In this document: positions 1 to 8,097 of the stretch, piece after piece
How positions within the stretch are numbered: the first letter of the stretch is position 1
How the letters are laid out: each line of letters begins with the position of its first letter
DNA from: Alphaproteobacteria bacterium
GTDB taxonomy: Bacteria; Pseudomonadota; Alphaproteobacteria; Caulobacterales; Parvularculaceae
Direction of reading: 5' to 3'
Length of the DNA stretch: 64,000 nucleotides
Assembly (NCBI GenBank): GCA_030426465.1
Contig: JAUHYK010000004.1
Coordinates: 27,555-91,554 of the forward strand
Made by a program: the position numbers and the translations under genes
Notes under the pieces: generated by a model
Told to the model about the DNA's origin: nothing
Database searches by the model: none
What the model saw: only the letters and a program-made list of their open reading frames with translations

Positions 1-727
1 TCTGGGTCAGGATGAGGGTGATGACGCTTGAAGGAATGATGATGCGCCAGAACCCCCAAAGATCGCGAATATGAGCGGGATCGAGCCGGAACCGCACCGG
101 CGGCCCCTTCAAAAGAAAATAGCTCGAAAAGAACGAGAAAAACGCGTTGACGAACATCGCAACAATGATCGCCCAATAGCTGCGTAGAATGAAAGCGGCG
201 ACAATCGTCGTGATTGTCACGAGAAGAAAGCGAATGAACTCCAGGACGGTAAGCCTGACCACCCCGCGATTGCGCTCCGTCGTCTGGTAAGCAAGGCTTG
301 AAAAAGCCTCAATAATAAAAGGGAACGCGCAAATACGGATCGCAGTCGCAATCTCCGGCGCCTTGTATATGTCAGCGAAAACGCCGGCGCCGACAAACAT
401 GATGGAAAAGATCACCATGTTGCGCATCAGGCGCACGGTCCAGACGGACTGCATCAGCTCGTCGCCGCCATGTTCATGGCGAATGATATAGGCGCGAAGG
501 CCCATATCGGAGATCATCACGAGAATATACGAAACCGACGAAACAATGCCGATCACGCCATAGGCTTCGGGCGAGAGCAGCCGCGTGACAATCATGCTGC
601 TGCCGACCCGCAGCAAAAGCTGCAGGAAATGCGAGGCGATCAACAGGCTTGAACCATCGCCCAGCGCCGGACGGATGCGCGCGGCGACTGATCTTATCTC
701 ACTGACGGCGAACAAAACGCGCTCCAT
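1..727 (-). CDS. Polysaccharide flippase (Wzx/MVF-type), 3' end beyond window
   Basis: The reading frame is open from position 727 to the left edge (242 codons), so the C-terminal half lies outside the window. The N-terminus has the hallmark of polysaccharide export proteins: an amphipathic start, then a segment around residues 44-52 reading RLLSPEAYGVIG, then a short helix with DMGLRAYIIRH. At least four hydrophobic spans follow. Such proteins flip undecaprenyl-linked oligosaccharide repeats across the inner membrane. Its first 29 bases overlap the end of the O-antigen ligase-like gene upstream, so translation is probably coupled. It is the last visible gene of a minus-strand polysaccharide operon. 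No strong Shine-Dalgarno is visible. The family call is good; the sugar substrate cannot be read. Confidence 0.8.
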   Translation of the reverse strand, partial: MERVLFAVSEIRSVAARIRPALGDGSSLLIASHFLQLLLRVGSSMIVTRLLSPEAYGVIGIVSSVSYILVMISDMGLRAYIIRHEHGGDELMQSVWTVRLMRNMVIFSIMFVGAGVFADIYKAPEIATAIRICAFPFIIEAFSSLAYQTTERNRGVVRLTVLEFIRFLLVTITTIVAAFILRSYWAIIVAMFVNAFFSFFSSYFLLKGPPVRFRLDPAHIRDLWGFWRIIIPSSVITLILTQ

Positions 728-2291
728 AAGGAACCGGACCGGAAGGGGCCGTTGATGGGGCGCTATCAGCCGTCTGGCCGGGCGCTGGCGCAATGTCTTC
801 TGTTTGATCCGCAACTTCAACCGGTTGCAGCGCTGCAAGCCTTTGCGTTTTCAGGATGCGCGCCTGGGCGATCAGAACAGCCAGAATGAGATAACCGTAG
901 TGAGGCACCTGCCCGACGAAACTGATCGTTCCGATCAGGACGAGATAGCCCCCCTGGAAGGCGATCAGAAAGGCGAGCGAACGGCGCTGTTCGGCTTGCG
1001 CAGGCGTCAGCTCGCGGTGACCGGGCAATTCCTTCAACTCCTTAAGCGCGGCTCCCGCCCCGAGCCCATGCGCGCCAAGAAGGGCGCCAAGCCCCACCAG
1101 CCCATAAAACAATACGATCTGGATATAGGCGTTGACGAGATCGATAATGCCTTCTCCCTGACGAAGATGCTGAAAGCGGGGAAGGTTGAAGATATCGCTT
1201 GAACCGAAAAGCGGGCGTTCCTGAATTTGCGCAACACTTGTCCGGATCAACTCGGCCCGGTAATTCATCGTGCCATACTCATCGTTCAGCACTTCGCTGT
1301 CGCTGAAGATCAGATTGAACCCGACGATGACGCATATAATTGCGGCGACATAAGTCAGCCGGCGCAGGGCGGCGCTGCCGTAATGGAAAATGAAATAAGC
1401 CGCTATGCAGGCGATCGCCGCAAGCCAGCCCCCGCGCGCGCCGGTGGCGAAGCATACCAGACCGGAAACGCCGATACAGATATAGGCGAAAAACGGAGAA
1501 AGCTGTTTTCGCGCTTTCAACATGAAAGCCAGAATGATCCCGGCCGCAGTAAGCGCTGCGAGCAACGACGGAATCACTGTCGCGCCGACGCGTAACAATC
1601 CGTTTCTGACATCGAAATACGCCTTGCCGAAGCTGCTGTCTCCGATGGAGGCGTAGTAATTCCAGTGCCGTAATGTGCTGATCAGACCAATCATCGCCAA
1701 CAGAAGGAATGACACAAAAAGCGCCCGCAACGCCCAATCAATATCTTTCTGGGTGACGAGGGTTCTGCTGATCGCGATGAACGGCAAATAGACCAGCACG
1801 AAAAGGTCAAAGATTGTCCGCAACACACTGGTGAAGGGAAGATCGCGGAATGACATGACGCCGGTGAACAGCACGAAAAAAAGCAAGAGATTTTCAACGC
1901 CGCGAAACTGCGGGGGGGCGCGCGAGAACAGCGCCTTCACAAAGGCAGGTCCCAACAGGACAAGCGCGGCGAGTTTTTGATAATCCAGCGTGACCAGATA
2001 ATTGAGCCCGATCATGGGCACGTCGTAAACGAGTCCTGCAGGCAGGGCCGCCATTACAGCGATATAAAGAACAACGGCGCCGCGCGGGCTCGTCGAGCCA
2101 AACACCGCAAGCATCACGAAAAGCGCAATAAAAGCGACGGATGCTTCGGAAAGCAAAAACGCAATCGCCGCCGCAACCACCCATGCCCCGCACACCGCTA
2201 CGGCGAAAGGCTTGTCCTCCTTGGGCGTCAGCACAAGAACGAGAAACGCAGCGAAAACGGTTAGCGCAATGGCGACAATATTCGGATTCAT
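699..2291 (-). CDS. O-antigen ligase / Wzy-type polymerase family membrane protein
   Basis: A 530-residue integral membrane protein with about ten to twelve hydrophobic segments. It carries the Wzy_C/O-antigen ligase signature: a GARGGW stretch at residues 284-289 followed by a long hydrophobic run, and a later periplasmic segment with a buried-loop pattern (PLFGSSDIF, then NAYIQIVLFYGLVG). Proteins of this family either join O-antigen to lipid A-core or polymerise exopolysaccharide repeat units on the periplasmic face. The start codon overlaps the upstream glycosyltransferase stop by ATGA, and the gene overlaps the flippase downstream, so the three form one operon. The last 50 residues are a Pro/Ala-rich cytoplasmic or periplasmic tail. 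Ligase versus polymerase cannot be decided from sequence alone. Confidence 0.82.
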   Translation of the reverse strand: MNPNIVAIALTVFAAFLVLVLTPKEDKPFAVAVCGAWVVAAAIAFLLSEASVAFIALFVMLAVFGSTSPRGAVVLYIAVMAALPAGLVYDVPMIGLNYLVTLDYQKLAALVLLGPAFVKALFSRAPPQFRGVENLLLFFVLFTGVMSFRDLPFTSVLRTIFDLFVLVYLPFIAISRTLVTQKDIDWALRALFVSFLLLAMIGLISTLRHWNYYASIGDSSFGKAYFDVRNGLLRVGATVIPSLLAALTAAGIILAFMLKARKQLSPFFAYICIGVSGLVCFATGARGGWLAAIACIAAYFIFHYGSAALRRLTYVAAIICVIVGFNLIFSDSEVLNDEYGTMNYRAELIRTSVAQIQERPLFGSSDIFNLPRFQHLRQGEGIIDLVNAYIQIVLFYGLVGLGALLGAHGLGAGAALKELKELPGHRELTPAQAEQRRSLAFLIAFQGGYLVLIGTISFVGQVPHYGYLILAVLIAQARILKTQRLAALQPVEVADQTEDIAPAPGQTADSAPSTAPSGPVPYGARFVRRQ

Positions 2292-3511
2292 GAGAGCGCC
2301 GCCTGTTTCCCGCGCGCGCGATCCGCAACATCACCGTAAAAAGATTCCGCGCGCTCAGCGATGGCGTCCGGTGAAAAAAGGCGGACCGCCGCCTCGCGCC
2401 CTTTAACACCTAACCGCGCAGCAAACTCATGATCGTCGACACAGCGCTCTATCTGCTGCGCCAATTGCTGTGCATCGCCCGCCGGCGCAAAGAGAATTTG
2501 CTCGCCGTCTGTGAGATATTCAGTCAGCCCCGGCGTCGCAGTCGCCACAGTAGGCGCGCCGAGGGCAAGCGCTTCGACGGCGGCGTAGGAAAAGGTCTCG
2601 AACCGTGACGCTGTGATGTTAATGAGCGCACGCCGGCGCAGGCGCGGGATTTCCTCGCGGGGAACCGGACCAAGAAAGTCTATCCGTTCACAAACGGATG
2701 GCGGCAGATGAGCGCTGGCGTAATCCGCGAATTTCAAGACGGCGCCGTCGGGTCCGCGCAACCCATGATCGGCGCCAGCCATGACAAGCCGGAGATCGGG
2801 ACGGGTTTGCGCAACGATCTCAAAGGCCTTCAGCGCAATATCGGCGCCTTTGACGGCATCGAAGCGGCCGACAAACAGGATTGTATTCCGATCACAGCCA
2901 TCGGGCGTCCAGCATTCTTCAGCGGGCGCGATGTCGACCGGATTTGGATAGGCGGCGCTAAGCGGAAAATTGGCGCCATAATGCGAAGAGACAGCATCAC
3001 GCAGGGCCGTTGATGGAAAAGAAGCGGCGTGCGCTTCCCTGAAGGCGTGACCCTCTTTTCTGTCGCGCCGGCGGTCGCTCCGCTCGAAAGGCGGCTGGTG
3101 CACCAGATAGTGTGGGCCATGAGCGCGCAAGATGACCGGTGCGCCGGTTGCGCCGACGCAATAGCGCGCAAGGCCAAAACTCTCTTCGGCTTCAAAAATA
3201 TCCACCGGGCCTTCGCGGTCGGCGGCGATCAGCGCATTGGCGACCCCCTGCCCGAACAGGTTGTAGTCGAATGACCGGCCGCCCTCGATCTTGTGGCGCA
3301 CCCGCCGGAGCAACTTTTCCGCTCCATTGAGTTGCGGCGTCAGCAGGCGCCGCATCCGGGGGTCATCAACCTTCCCCATGGGCCACATGGCGATCACCAG
3401 GCATTCATGCCCGCGGCGCTCCAGCGCACGGGTCATGATGTCGACATAGGTGGCAATGCCGTTTTGCGCCATGGATGGCGGCCAGAGAGGCGTCAGAAAG
3501 GCGATTCGCAT
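2288..3511 (-). CDS. Glycosyltransferase family 4
   Basis: A 407-residue GT-B fold glycosyltransferase. The N-terminal domain opens with a beta strand and a glycine-rich loop (PPSMAQNGIATYV) as in GT4 enzymes. The C-terminal domain carries the strand and loop GRFDAVKGADIALKAF near residue 217 and the retaining-enzyme EX7E element in FETFSYAAVEALALGAPTV, which holds the nucleotide-sugar donor. It should transfer a sugar from an NDP-sugar to the growing polysaccharide on the cytoplasmic side. Its stop overlaps the O-antigen ligase-like start by four bases (ATGA), so it is the first visible gene of the polysaccharide operon; the operon promoter should lie in the roughly 400 bases to its right. 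Donor and acceptor are unknown. Confidence 0.85.
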   Translation of the reverse strand: MRIAFLTPLWPPSMAQNGIATYVDIMTRALERRGHECLVIAMWPMGKVDDPRMRRLLTPQLNGAEKLLRRVRHKIEGGRSFDYNLFGQGVANALIAADREGPVDIFEAEESFGLARYCVGATGAPVILRAHGPHYLVHQPPFERSDRRRDRKEGHAFREAHAASFPSTALRDAVSSHYGANFPLSAAYPNPVDIAPAEECWTPDGCDRNTILFVGRFDAVKGADIALKAFEIVAQTRPDLRLVMAGADHGLRGPDGAVLKFADYASAHLPPSVCERIDFLGPVPREEIPRLRRRALINITASRFETFSYAAVEALALGAPTVATATPGLTEYLTDGEQILFAPAGDAQQLAQQIERCVDDHEFAARLGVKGREAAVRLFSPDAIAERAESFYGDVADRARGKQAALS

Positions 3512-3914
3512 GAGCCGGAGCGCTGAGGTTGAAAAAAGGGTAACACACTAAACGCGGACTTTGGCCGCCATTGCGAAAGGAATGGTTAACAGCCAGTTTC
3601 TCCAGCCGCTGAAAGAATGGCATAGGGGAGCCGGACGACACTGGTCAACGGGTTGAAATAGAAGAAAAAATAATTCCAAGCACCCTGGCTTCGCCGCCGC
3701 CTCTGACAGGAACGCCGGAAAGACTTTTTCACACAAGCCCTTCGTTCAGACCCCGCCTGCACGGATGGAGGGGAGGAGCACAGCGCGCCAGCCCATAATT
3801 TCCATCCCGGCATCCATTCGCCGCGTTTTTCGATCCGCTCGTCGGAAGTCCGCTTTCAATGGACAACGTTCACTGAAAGGTTGGCGACGAACGTAACAGT
3901 AGATTTGGGACTCC
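3512..3914. other. Divergent intergenic region of polysaccharide locus
   Basis: This 403-base gap separates the minus-strand polysaccharide operon from the plus-strand sulfotransferase pair, so it should hold two divergent promoters. Short open frames here are overlapping, lack family features and have no Shine-Dalgarno, so I see no gene. The stretch around 3648-3690 is relatively AT-rich. I found no convincing paired -35/-10 elements or long dyad. Confidence 0.5.
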
Positions 3915-4706
3915 ATGGACCGTGGCGATGACCTCATCCTGATCGGCGGCGCGCCTCGATCAGGCACAACGCTTTTACGCGCCATCATCGGCGCCAGCAG
4001 CAATATTTTCTGCGGGCCTGAATTGAGGACGATCCCGTCATTATGCGCCCTGTGTGAAAACATTGCCGGCGCTTCCGGCCAGGCGCTTGCGCGCGGCTAT
4101 GGCGTTGACGCCAACCGCATTGACGCCGCTGCCGCGGACGCCATCGCCGCTTTCCTGCAACCTGCGAAACAAAAGTCCGGCGCTGCGCGGGCCGCAGAAA
4201 AAACACCTACTAATATCCTGCACTTTCCCACTCTGCGCCGTCTGTTTCCAGACGCCTATCTGATCAGCATTGTCCGCGACGGCCGAGACGTCGTTTCCTC
4301 ACTGTTGCAAATGACCTGGCGGGACGACCGCACCGGAGAGCCTATGGCGGTCACCCGGTCCCCGCAGATAGCCGCCAATCTCTGGGCGGCAAGCGTCGCC
4401 AATGATGAGATCATGGCGGGCGACAAGCGGTTCTACTCCCTGCGTTATGAAAATCTGGTGCGCTCGCCAGCGGAGGAAATCGCAAAACTTTTCGATTTTC
4501 TTGGCGAACCGACGCCGAACCTCGCGCTCTATCACGATCAGACTTTTGACGTCCTCGAAGGCGAGAACGAAGCCAGCGCAGCGCGCGTCGCCGAGCCCAT
4601 CGACGCAACGGCAATCGGCCGCTGGCGCAAGGATCTCGCTCCCGGCCAGCTCGCCAGCGTGAAGGCGGCGGCGGGACCATGGCTCGACCGCTATGGTTAT
4701 GTCTGA
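3915..4706 (+). CDS. PAPS-dependent sulfotransferase (first of tandem pair)
   Basis: A 263-residue soluble sulfotransferase. The PAPS 5'-phosphosulfate loop is GGAPRSGTTLLR at residues 11-22, and the 3'-phosphate-binding strand/helix is SIVRDGRDVVSSLL at about 118-131; both are diagnostic. These enzymes move sulfate from 3'-phosphoadenosine 5'-phosphosulfate to a hydroxyl or amine, here probably a sugar given the neighbouring polysaccharide operon (inference). No signal peptide, so it acts in the cytoplasm. The C-terminus (WLDRYGYV) resembles that of the next gene, and the two overlap by 14 bases, pointing to tandem duplication and coupled translation. The acceptor cannot be predicted. Confidence 0.85.
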   Translation: MDRGDDLILIGGAPRSGTTLLRAIIGASSNIFCGPELRTIPSLCALCENIAGASGQALARGYGVDANRIDAAAADAIAAFLQPAKQKSGAARAAEKTPTNILHFPTLRRLFPDAYLISIVRDGRDVVSSLLQMTWRDDRTGEPMAVTRSPQIAANLWAASVANDEIMAGDKRFYSLRYENLVRSPAEEIAKLFDFLGEPTPNLALYHDQTFDVLEGENEASAARVAEPIDATAIGRWRKDLAPGQLASVKAAAGPWLDRYGYV

Positions 4707-5535
4707 ACCGTCTGACCAACACGACAAAGATGGGGCGAAGCAACGGGGAGCTGGACTTGTTTTCGCCGGCGGATGTCCACGCAGCGGTCTCACTCTGTTG
4801 CGCAAGGTCATCGCCCGGCATCCTCGCATCCTTGCCGGCCCCGACACGGGCGCCGCGCCCTCAATCGCCTTACAATGGCGCAATTACGCGCAATCGCTTG
4901 GCGACCTGCATGAGAAATTTTTCGACCTGCAACCGGATTATGTGGCCGAGACCATGGGCCGGTTTCTCGAAACCATTTTACGCGCCGAGGGCGAAACGCG
5001 GATCATCATTGAAAAAACCAGCCTGAATGTCGCCGCCTTCGACGCGCTCGCCACGATCTTGCCGGCGGCGAAATTCATTCATGTCGTGCGCGATGGACGC
5101 GACGTCGCCACATCCCTTCTGGAACGAAGCTGGCGCGACCCGGCGACGGGCCAACCCTTCCCCCATGTCAGTGACCGCGAGGCGGCGATCGGCTATTGGG
5201 CGGGTCTCGTCGCGGCCGGCCTCGACGCGGAGGAGAAACTCAAACAAAACGGGCGCATCTTTCGGCTACGCTATGAAGACCTCGCCGGGCGGCCCGAAAG
5301 CGCCCTGAAAGCCATCTGCGAGTTTCTGGATATCGACTGGCCGCCGGCCGAGCCTTTGCGCCCGCCGCTGGCCAATGAGGACTATATCGGCCTGGAGCGC
5401 GACAGCCTGCCGATGATGCTTGGGCCCATGACCTCTTCACGGATCGGGCGCCATCGCCGCGTTCTGCAGCCAGACGTTATCCGGCAGCTGGAAGACGCCG
5501 CCCGAGCTGCGCTGACAGCGCTCGGTTATATCTAA
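4693..5535 (+). CDS. PAPS-dependent sulfotransferase (second of tandem pair)
   Basis: A 280-residue paralogue of the preceding gene. The 5'-PSB loop is GGCPRSGLTLLR at residues 26-37, with Leu where the first copy has Thr, and the 3'-PB motif is VVRDGRDVATSLLERSW at about 131-147. The C-terminus ends ALGYI, matching the GYV ending of its neighbour. The start overlaps the upstream gene by 14 bases; a second ATG six bases downstream (4699) is an alternative start. The altered loop residue still fits the family. Together the pair suggests two sulfation positions or two acceptors on one surface polymer; this is inferred from context only. Confidence 0.84.
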   Translation: MVMSEPSDQHDKDGAKQRGAGLVFAGGCPRSGLTLLRKVIARHPRILAGPDTGAAPSIALQWRNYAQSLGDLHEKFFDLQPDYVAETMGRFLETILRAEGETRIIIEKTSLNVAAFDALATILPAAKFIHVVRDGRDVATSLLERSWRDPATGQPFPHVSDREAAIGYWAGLVAAGLDAEEKLKQNGRIFRLRYEDLAGRPESALKAICEFLDIDWPPAEPLRPPLANEDYIGLERDSLPMMLGPMTSSRIGRHRRVLQPDVIRQLEDAARAALTALGYI

Positions 5536-5550
5536 AGATTTCTGCTTAGA

Positions 5551-5627
5551 TGGTACCGCCTGGTGGTCTCGAACCACCGACCTCTAGATCCACAATCTAG
5601 CGCTCTAACCAACTGAGCTAAGGCGGC
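5551..5627 (-). tRNA. tRNA-His(GTG), CCA encoded
   Basis: The minus strand folds as a 77-nt tRNA: acceptor GCCGCCT pairs with AGGCGGT, D-arm GCTC, anticodon stem CTAGA/TCTAG with loop TTGTGGA giving anticodon GTG (His), and a T-arm with GGTTCGAGACC. CCA is encoded at 5551-5553. The discriminator is A73 and position 72 is U, forming a G1:U72 wobble. This is the reduced identity set known from Caulobacter-type tRNA-His, in which the universal G-1:C73 is lost. The base before G1 in the genome is also G, but opposite A73 it cannot pair. The gene sits antisense just after the second sulfotransferase. Confidence 0.96.
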
Positions 5628-5732
5628 CCTTGTTGTTCCCGGCGCACGATGACGGCGACAAAACACCCGCCGCTTCTTCGCAGCCCGCTTGGGAAGGCGC
5701 GGAACCTACGCGCCAGCGTTGCTTATTTCAAG

Positions 5733-5762
5733 CGGGCCTCAAGGTTTTTTGGCCCGTTTTTT
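5733..5762 (+). terminator. Hairpin plus T-run, candidate terminator
   Basis: CGGGCC (5733-5738) pairs with GGCCCG (5751-5756) across a 12-base loop and is followed by six T on the plus strand. It lies downstream of the sulfotransferase pair, beyond the antisense tRNA, and 37 bases past the end of the minus-strand M48 gene. It could end plus-strand readthrough; on the minus strand it lacks a T tail. Confidence 0.5.
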
Positions 5763-5792
5763 GGCGGGCTTTTCCGCGCCGGAAACCCTAGC

Positions 5793-6584
5793 TCAAGAAC
5801 CGGAATTGATGAGGGCGATCTCTTTTTTGAGCTGGGCGATCCGGGTGGCGTCCGACGGGTGGGACGACATGAATTCCGGCGGGGCGCCATTTTTCTGGGC
5901 GGACATTTTCTCCCAGAATTTCACCGCCTCGTTCGGGTTGTACCCCGCACGGGCCATGTAGCGGACGCCGAACTTGTCGGCTTCCAGCTCATGCTTGCGC
6001 GAGAACGGCAACAGGACGCCATATTGCGCGCCGAGGCCGAGGGCCTGAACCGCGGCTGTGGAAACCTGACCGCCGCCGGCGATCGCGCTGCCGGCGCTCA
6101 GGGCCGTTTGCGCCGCCGCCGTCTGGCTGTAGCGCTCGCCCGAATGATTGAAATTCACATGGGCGACTTCATGGCCCATCACTGCTGCGATCTGCGCGTC
6201 ATTTTCCATAATGTCGAGAATGCCGGTGTAGATACCGATCTTGCCGCCGGGCAGTGCGAAAGCGTTGATCTGGTCAGACTTGAAGACCCGCACTTCCCAT
6301 TCCGCCGGATTGCCGCCAGCCGCCCGGATAATTTTCGGCGCGACGCGGTTCACCCGGTTCACATATTTCGCTTCGGTGGTGACCGGCTCTTTCTGCTTCA
6401 GGTCCGTCCAGGCGGAGCTGGCGAGCTGCGCCATCTGGCCCTGGCTGACAAAGAGGAGCTGATTGCGCCCGAGCGTTTCGTTATAGGCGCAGGCGCCGGC
6501 GAGCAGCACGCCCGCCACGGCGGCGGCGCGCGCCGCATAGCTGCGCCATCCGCGTGTTGAACTTGTTTTTAATAAGGATTTCAT
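5793..6584 (-). CDS. M48 family metalloprotease, lipoprotein
   Basis: A 263-residue periplasmic zinc protease. The start at 6584 is chosen because AGGGAGGAA lies just upstream; an in-frame start 48 bases further out would add a poor leader. A basic N-terminus and hydrophobic stretch end in the lipobox LAGAC with Cys32, so it should be anchored as a lipoprotein. The zinc site is HEVAH at 138-142, with the third ligand in ELEAD at 199-203. This is the BepA/LoiP-like group that degrades misfolded outer-membrane proteins or trims LPS-assembly intermediates (family knowledge). There is no TPR tail of the BepA kind, so it is closer to the short LoiP/YggG type. It stands alone between the tRNA and the HNH gene. 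Confidence 0.87.
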   Translation of the reverse strand: MKSLLKTSSTRGWRSYAARAAAVAGVLLAGACAYNETLGRNQLLFVSQGQMAQLASSAWTDLKQKEPVTTEAKYVNRVNRVAPKIIRAAGGNPAEWEVRVFKSDQINAFALPGGKIGIYTGILDIMENDAQIAAVMGHEVAHVNFNHSGERYSQTAAAQTALSAGSAIAGGGQVSTAAVQALGLGAQYGVLLPFSRKHELEADKFGVRYMARAGYNPNEAVKFWEKMSAQKNGAPPEFMSSHPSDATRIAQLKKEIALINSGS

Positions 6585-6700
6585 GTGGTTCCTCCCTGAC
6601 GCCCCAAAGCCGCAGCTTGTGTTTGAATGCAAGCATAGGCCATTGCCGCCCCGCCCTCAATGCGAGAGACGGAACGTGTTTGCGAATACATAACCCCCGA

Positions 6701-7267
6701 TCAGGGTTCGAGTTCGCAATCCCAATAGAGGAAATCCTGCCAGCTCTCATGGAGATAATGCGGCGGGAAGGCGCGGCCGCGCTCATTCAGTTCGAACATA
6801 GTGGGCCGCTTCGGCGAACGCGCAGGAAACATCTTCGCGTCTCGCGGGGTGCGCCCGCCTTTTTTGATGTTGCAGGCGCTGCACGCGGCGACAATGTTTT
6901 CCCAGGTCGTGCGCCCACCCTCGCAGCGCGGCCGAACATGATCGAACGTCAAATGATCCCGCGCGGTCGAGCCGCAATATTGGCAGGTGAAACTGTCGCG
7001 CAAAAACACGTTGAAGCGCGTAAAGGCCGGCGCGCGAGAATGGCTGACATAGCTTTTCAGCGACACGACCGACGGCAGGCGCATTTCAAAATTCGCGCTG
7101 CGCACTTTGGTGTCATATTGCGCGACCACATCGACGCGATCGAGGAACACGGCTTTCAGCGTGTCCTGCCATGACCACAGCGAAAGAGGGAAATAGCTGA
7201 GCGGGCGAAAGTCCGCGTTCAACACCAGCGCGGGACAGCCATCGGGTGATCGCAACGCAAGGGTCAT
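6701..7267 (-). CDS. HNH endonuclease
   Basis: A 188-residue protein of the widespread bacterial HNH family often annotated simply as HNH endonuclease. Two zinc-knuckle pairs, CQYC (Cys95, Cys98) and CSAC (Cys129, Cys132), bracket the HNH core: TFDHVRPRCEGG with Asp109-His110, and WENIVAAC with Asn124. The N-terminal part (NADFRPLSYFPLSLW) is the conserved alphaproteobacterial and actinobacterial version of this family. The biological role is not known; it is chromosomal, solitary and not next to a methylase, so restriction is not implied. A GTGAGG element a few bases before the ATG serves as ribosome binding site. Confidence 0.85.
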   Translation of the reverse strand: MTLALRSPDGCPALVLNADFRPLSYFPLSLWSWQDTLKAVFLDRVDVVAQYDTKVRSANFEMRLPSVVSLKSYVSHSRAPAFTRFNVFLRDSFTCQYCGSTARDHLTFDHVRPRCEGGRTTWENIVAACSACNIKKGGRTPRDAKMFPARSPKRPTMFELNERGRAFPPHYLHESWQDFLYWDCELEP

Positions 7268-7449
7268 GACGACCGCCTCACTGCGAAGGCCCCTAGAAAC
7301 CGAAGATTCTGACTCAAACTCTTGAAAGCGGGATCTCCCCTGCTGTCGTGACAGTTTAGCCGGTTCATTTCCCTTCTGCCTATAACTGATTCTGCATGAC
7401 AGAAGTTTGAAGGTTTAGGGGATATTTTCGCAACAGTCTCAAAAATCGC

Positions 7450-8097
7450 TTAAATCGGCTGGCGTCCGCGCAGATGCGCGTAATAAGTCCAGAGAATATG
7501 CGCCGCAACGCCGCGATAGGGGCGCCATTTCGCCGCGCGGGAATCGAGAAATTTCATGTCAGGCTCGGGGCCGCGAAGCCTGGTGGAGCGATAGGCGCCA
7601 AGCAGCGCCACATCGCCTGGCGGCCAGATATCGACCCGGCCTTCGCAGAACAGCAAATAGATCGCCGCGGTCCACGGCCCGATTCCCTTGACCTTTTGCA
7701 GCGCAACAGATGCGTCCTGATCGCCGAGACGCGCCAATTTTTCTTCGTCAATCTCGCCCGACGTCCAGTGTTCGGCAAGCGCGGTGACATAGCGAACCTT
7801 GGGGCCGGAGAGACCGAAACTGCGCAATCCGTCCTCACCCTGACGAATGGCGTGCGCCGGGTCCGTGCAATCCATCTCCGCCTGACAGCGGGCCCAGATC
7901 GCCTGCGCGCTCGGCACCGACACTTGCTGTTCGACGATAATGCGAAAGAGCGCCTCAAACCCGCCAGGGCGGCGGCGGATATGCGGCGCACCAATCGCAT
8001 CCAGCGCGCGAGCGAGTGACGCGTCTTTCTTGGCGAGCGCAGCGCAGGCTTCGGATGTATCGCCGAAAACGTCGAGGCGATTAGTCAGTATTTGCAC
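7450..8097 (-). CDS. DNA-3-methyladenine glycosylase II (AlkA-like, HhH-GPD)
   Basis: A 215-residue base-excision repair glycosylase. The helix-hairpin-helix reads KVKGIGPWTA at 135-144, and the catalytic Asp is probably Asp162 in DIWPPGDVAL (GPD part of HhH-GPD). It removes alkylated purines, leaving abasic sites. It lacks the N-terminal Ada or AlkA extension, so it is the short Mag-like form. It begins with GTG inside the last codons of gshA (overlap 13 bases), so its translation depends on gshA being translated. The coupling of alkylation repair to glutathione synthesis is conserved in spirit, but a functional link is only inferred. Confidence 0.85.
   Translation of the reverse strand: MQILTNRLDVFGDTSEACAALAKKDASLARALDAIGAPHIRRRPGGFEALFRIIVEQQVSVPSAQAIWARCQAEMDCTDPAHAIRQGEDGLRSFGLSGPKVRYVTALAEHWTSGEIDEEKLARLGDQDASVALQKVKGIGPWTAAIYLLFCEGRVDIWPPGDVALLGAYRSTRLRGPEPDMKFLDSRAAKWRPYRGVAAHILWTYYAHLRGRQPI

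Noticed and set aside
5551-5627. tRNA-His as a genomic-island attachment site
   Set aside because: The polysaccharide locus ends here, but I found no second copy of the tRNA 3' end and no integrase.
5649-6560. 303-codon open frame antisense to the M48 protease
   Set aside because: The M48 gene has a ribosome site, lipobox and HEVAH motif; this frame has none.
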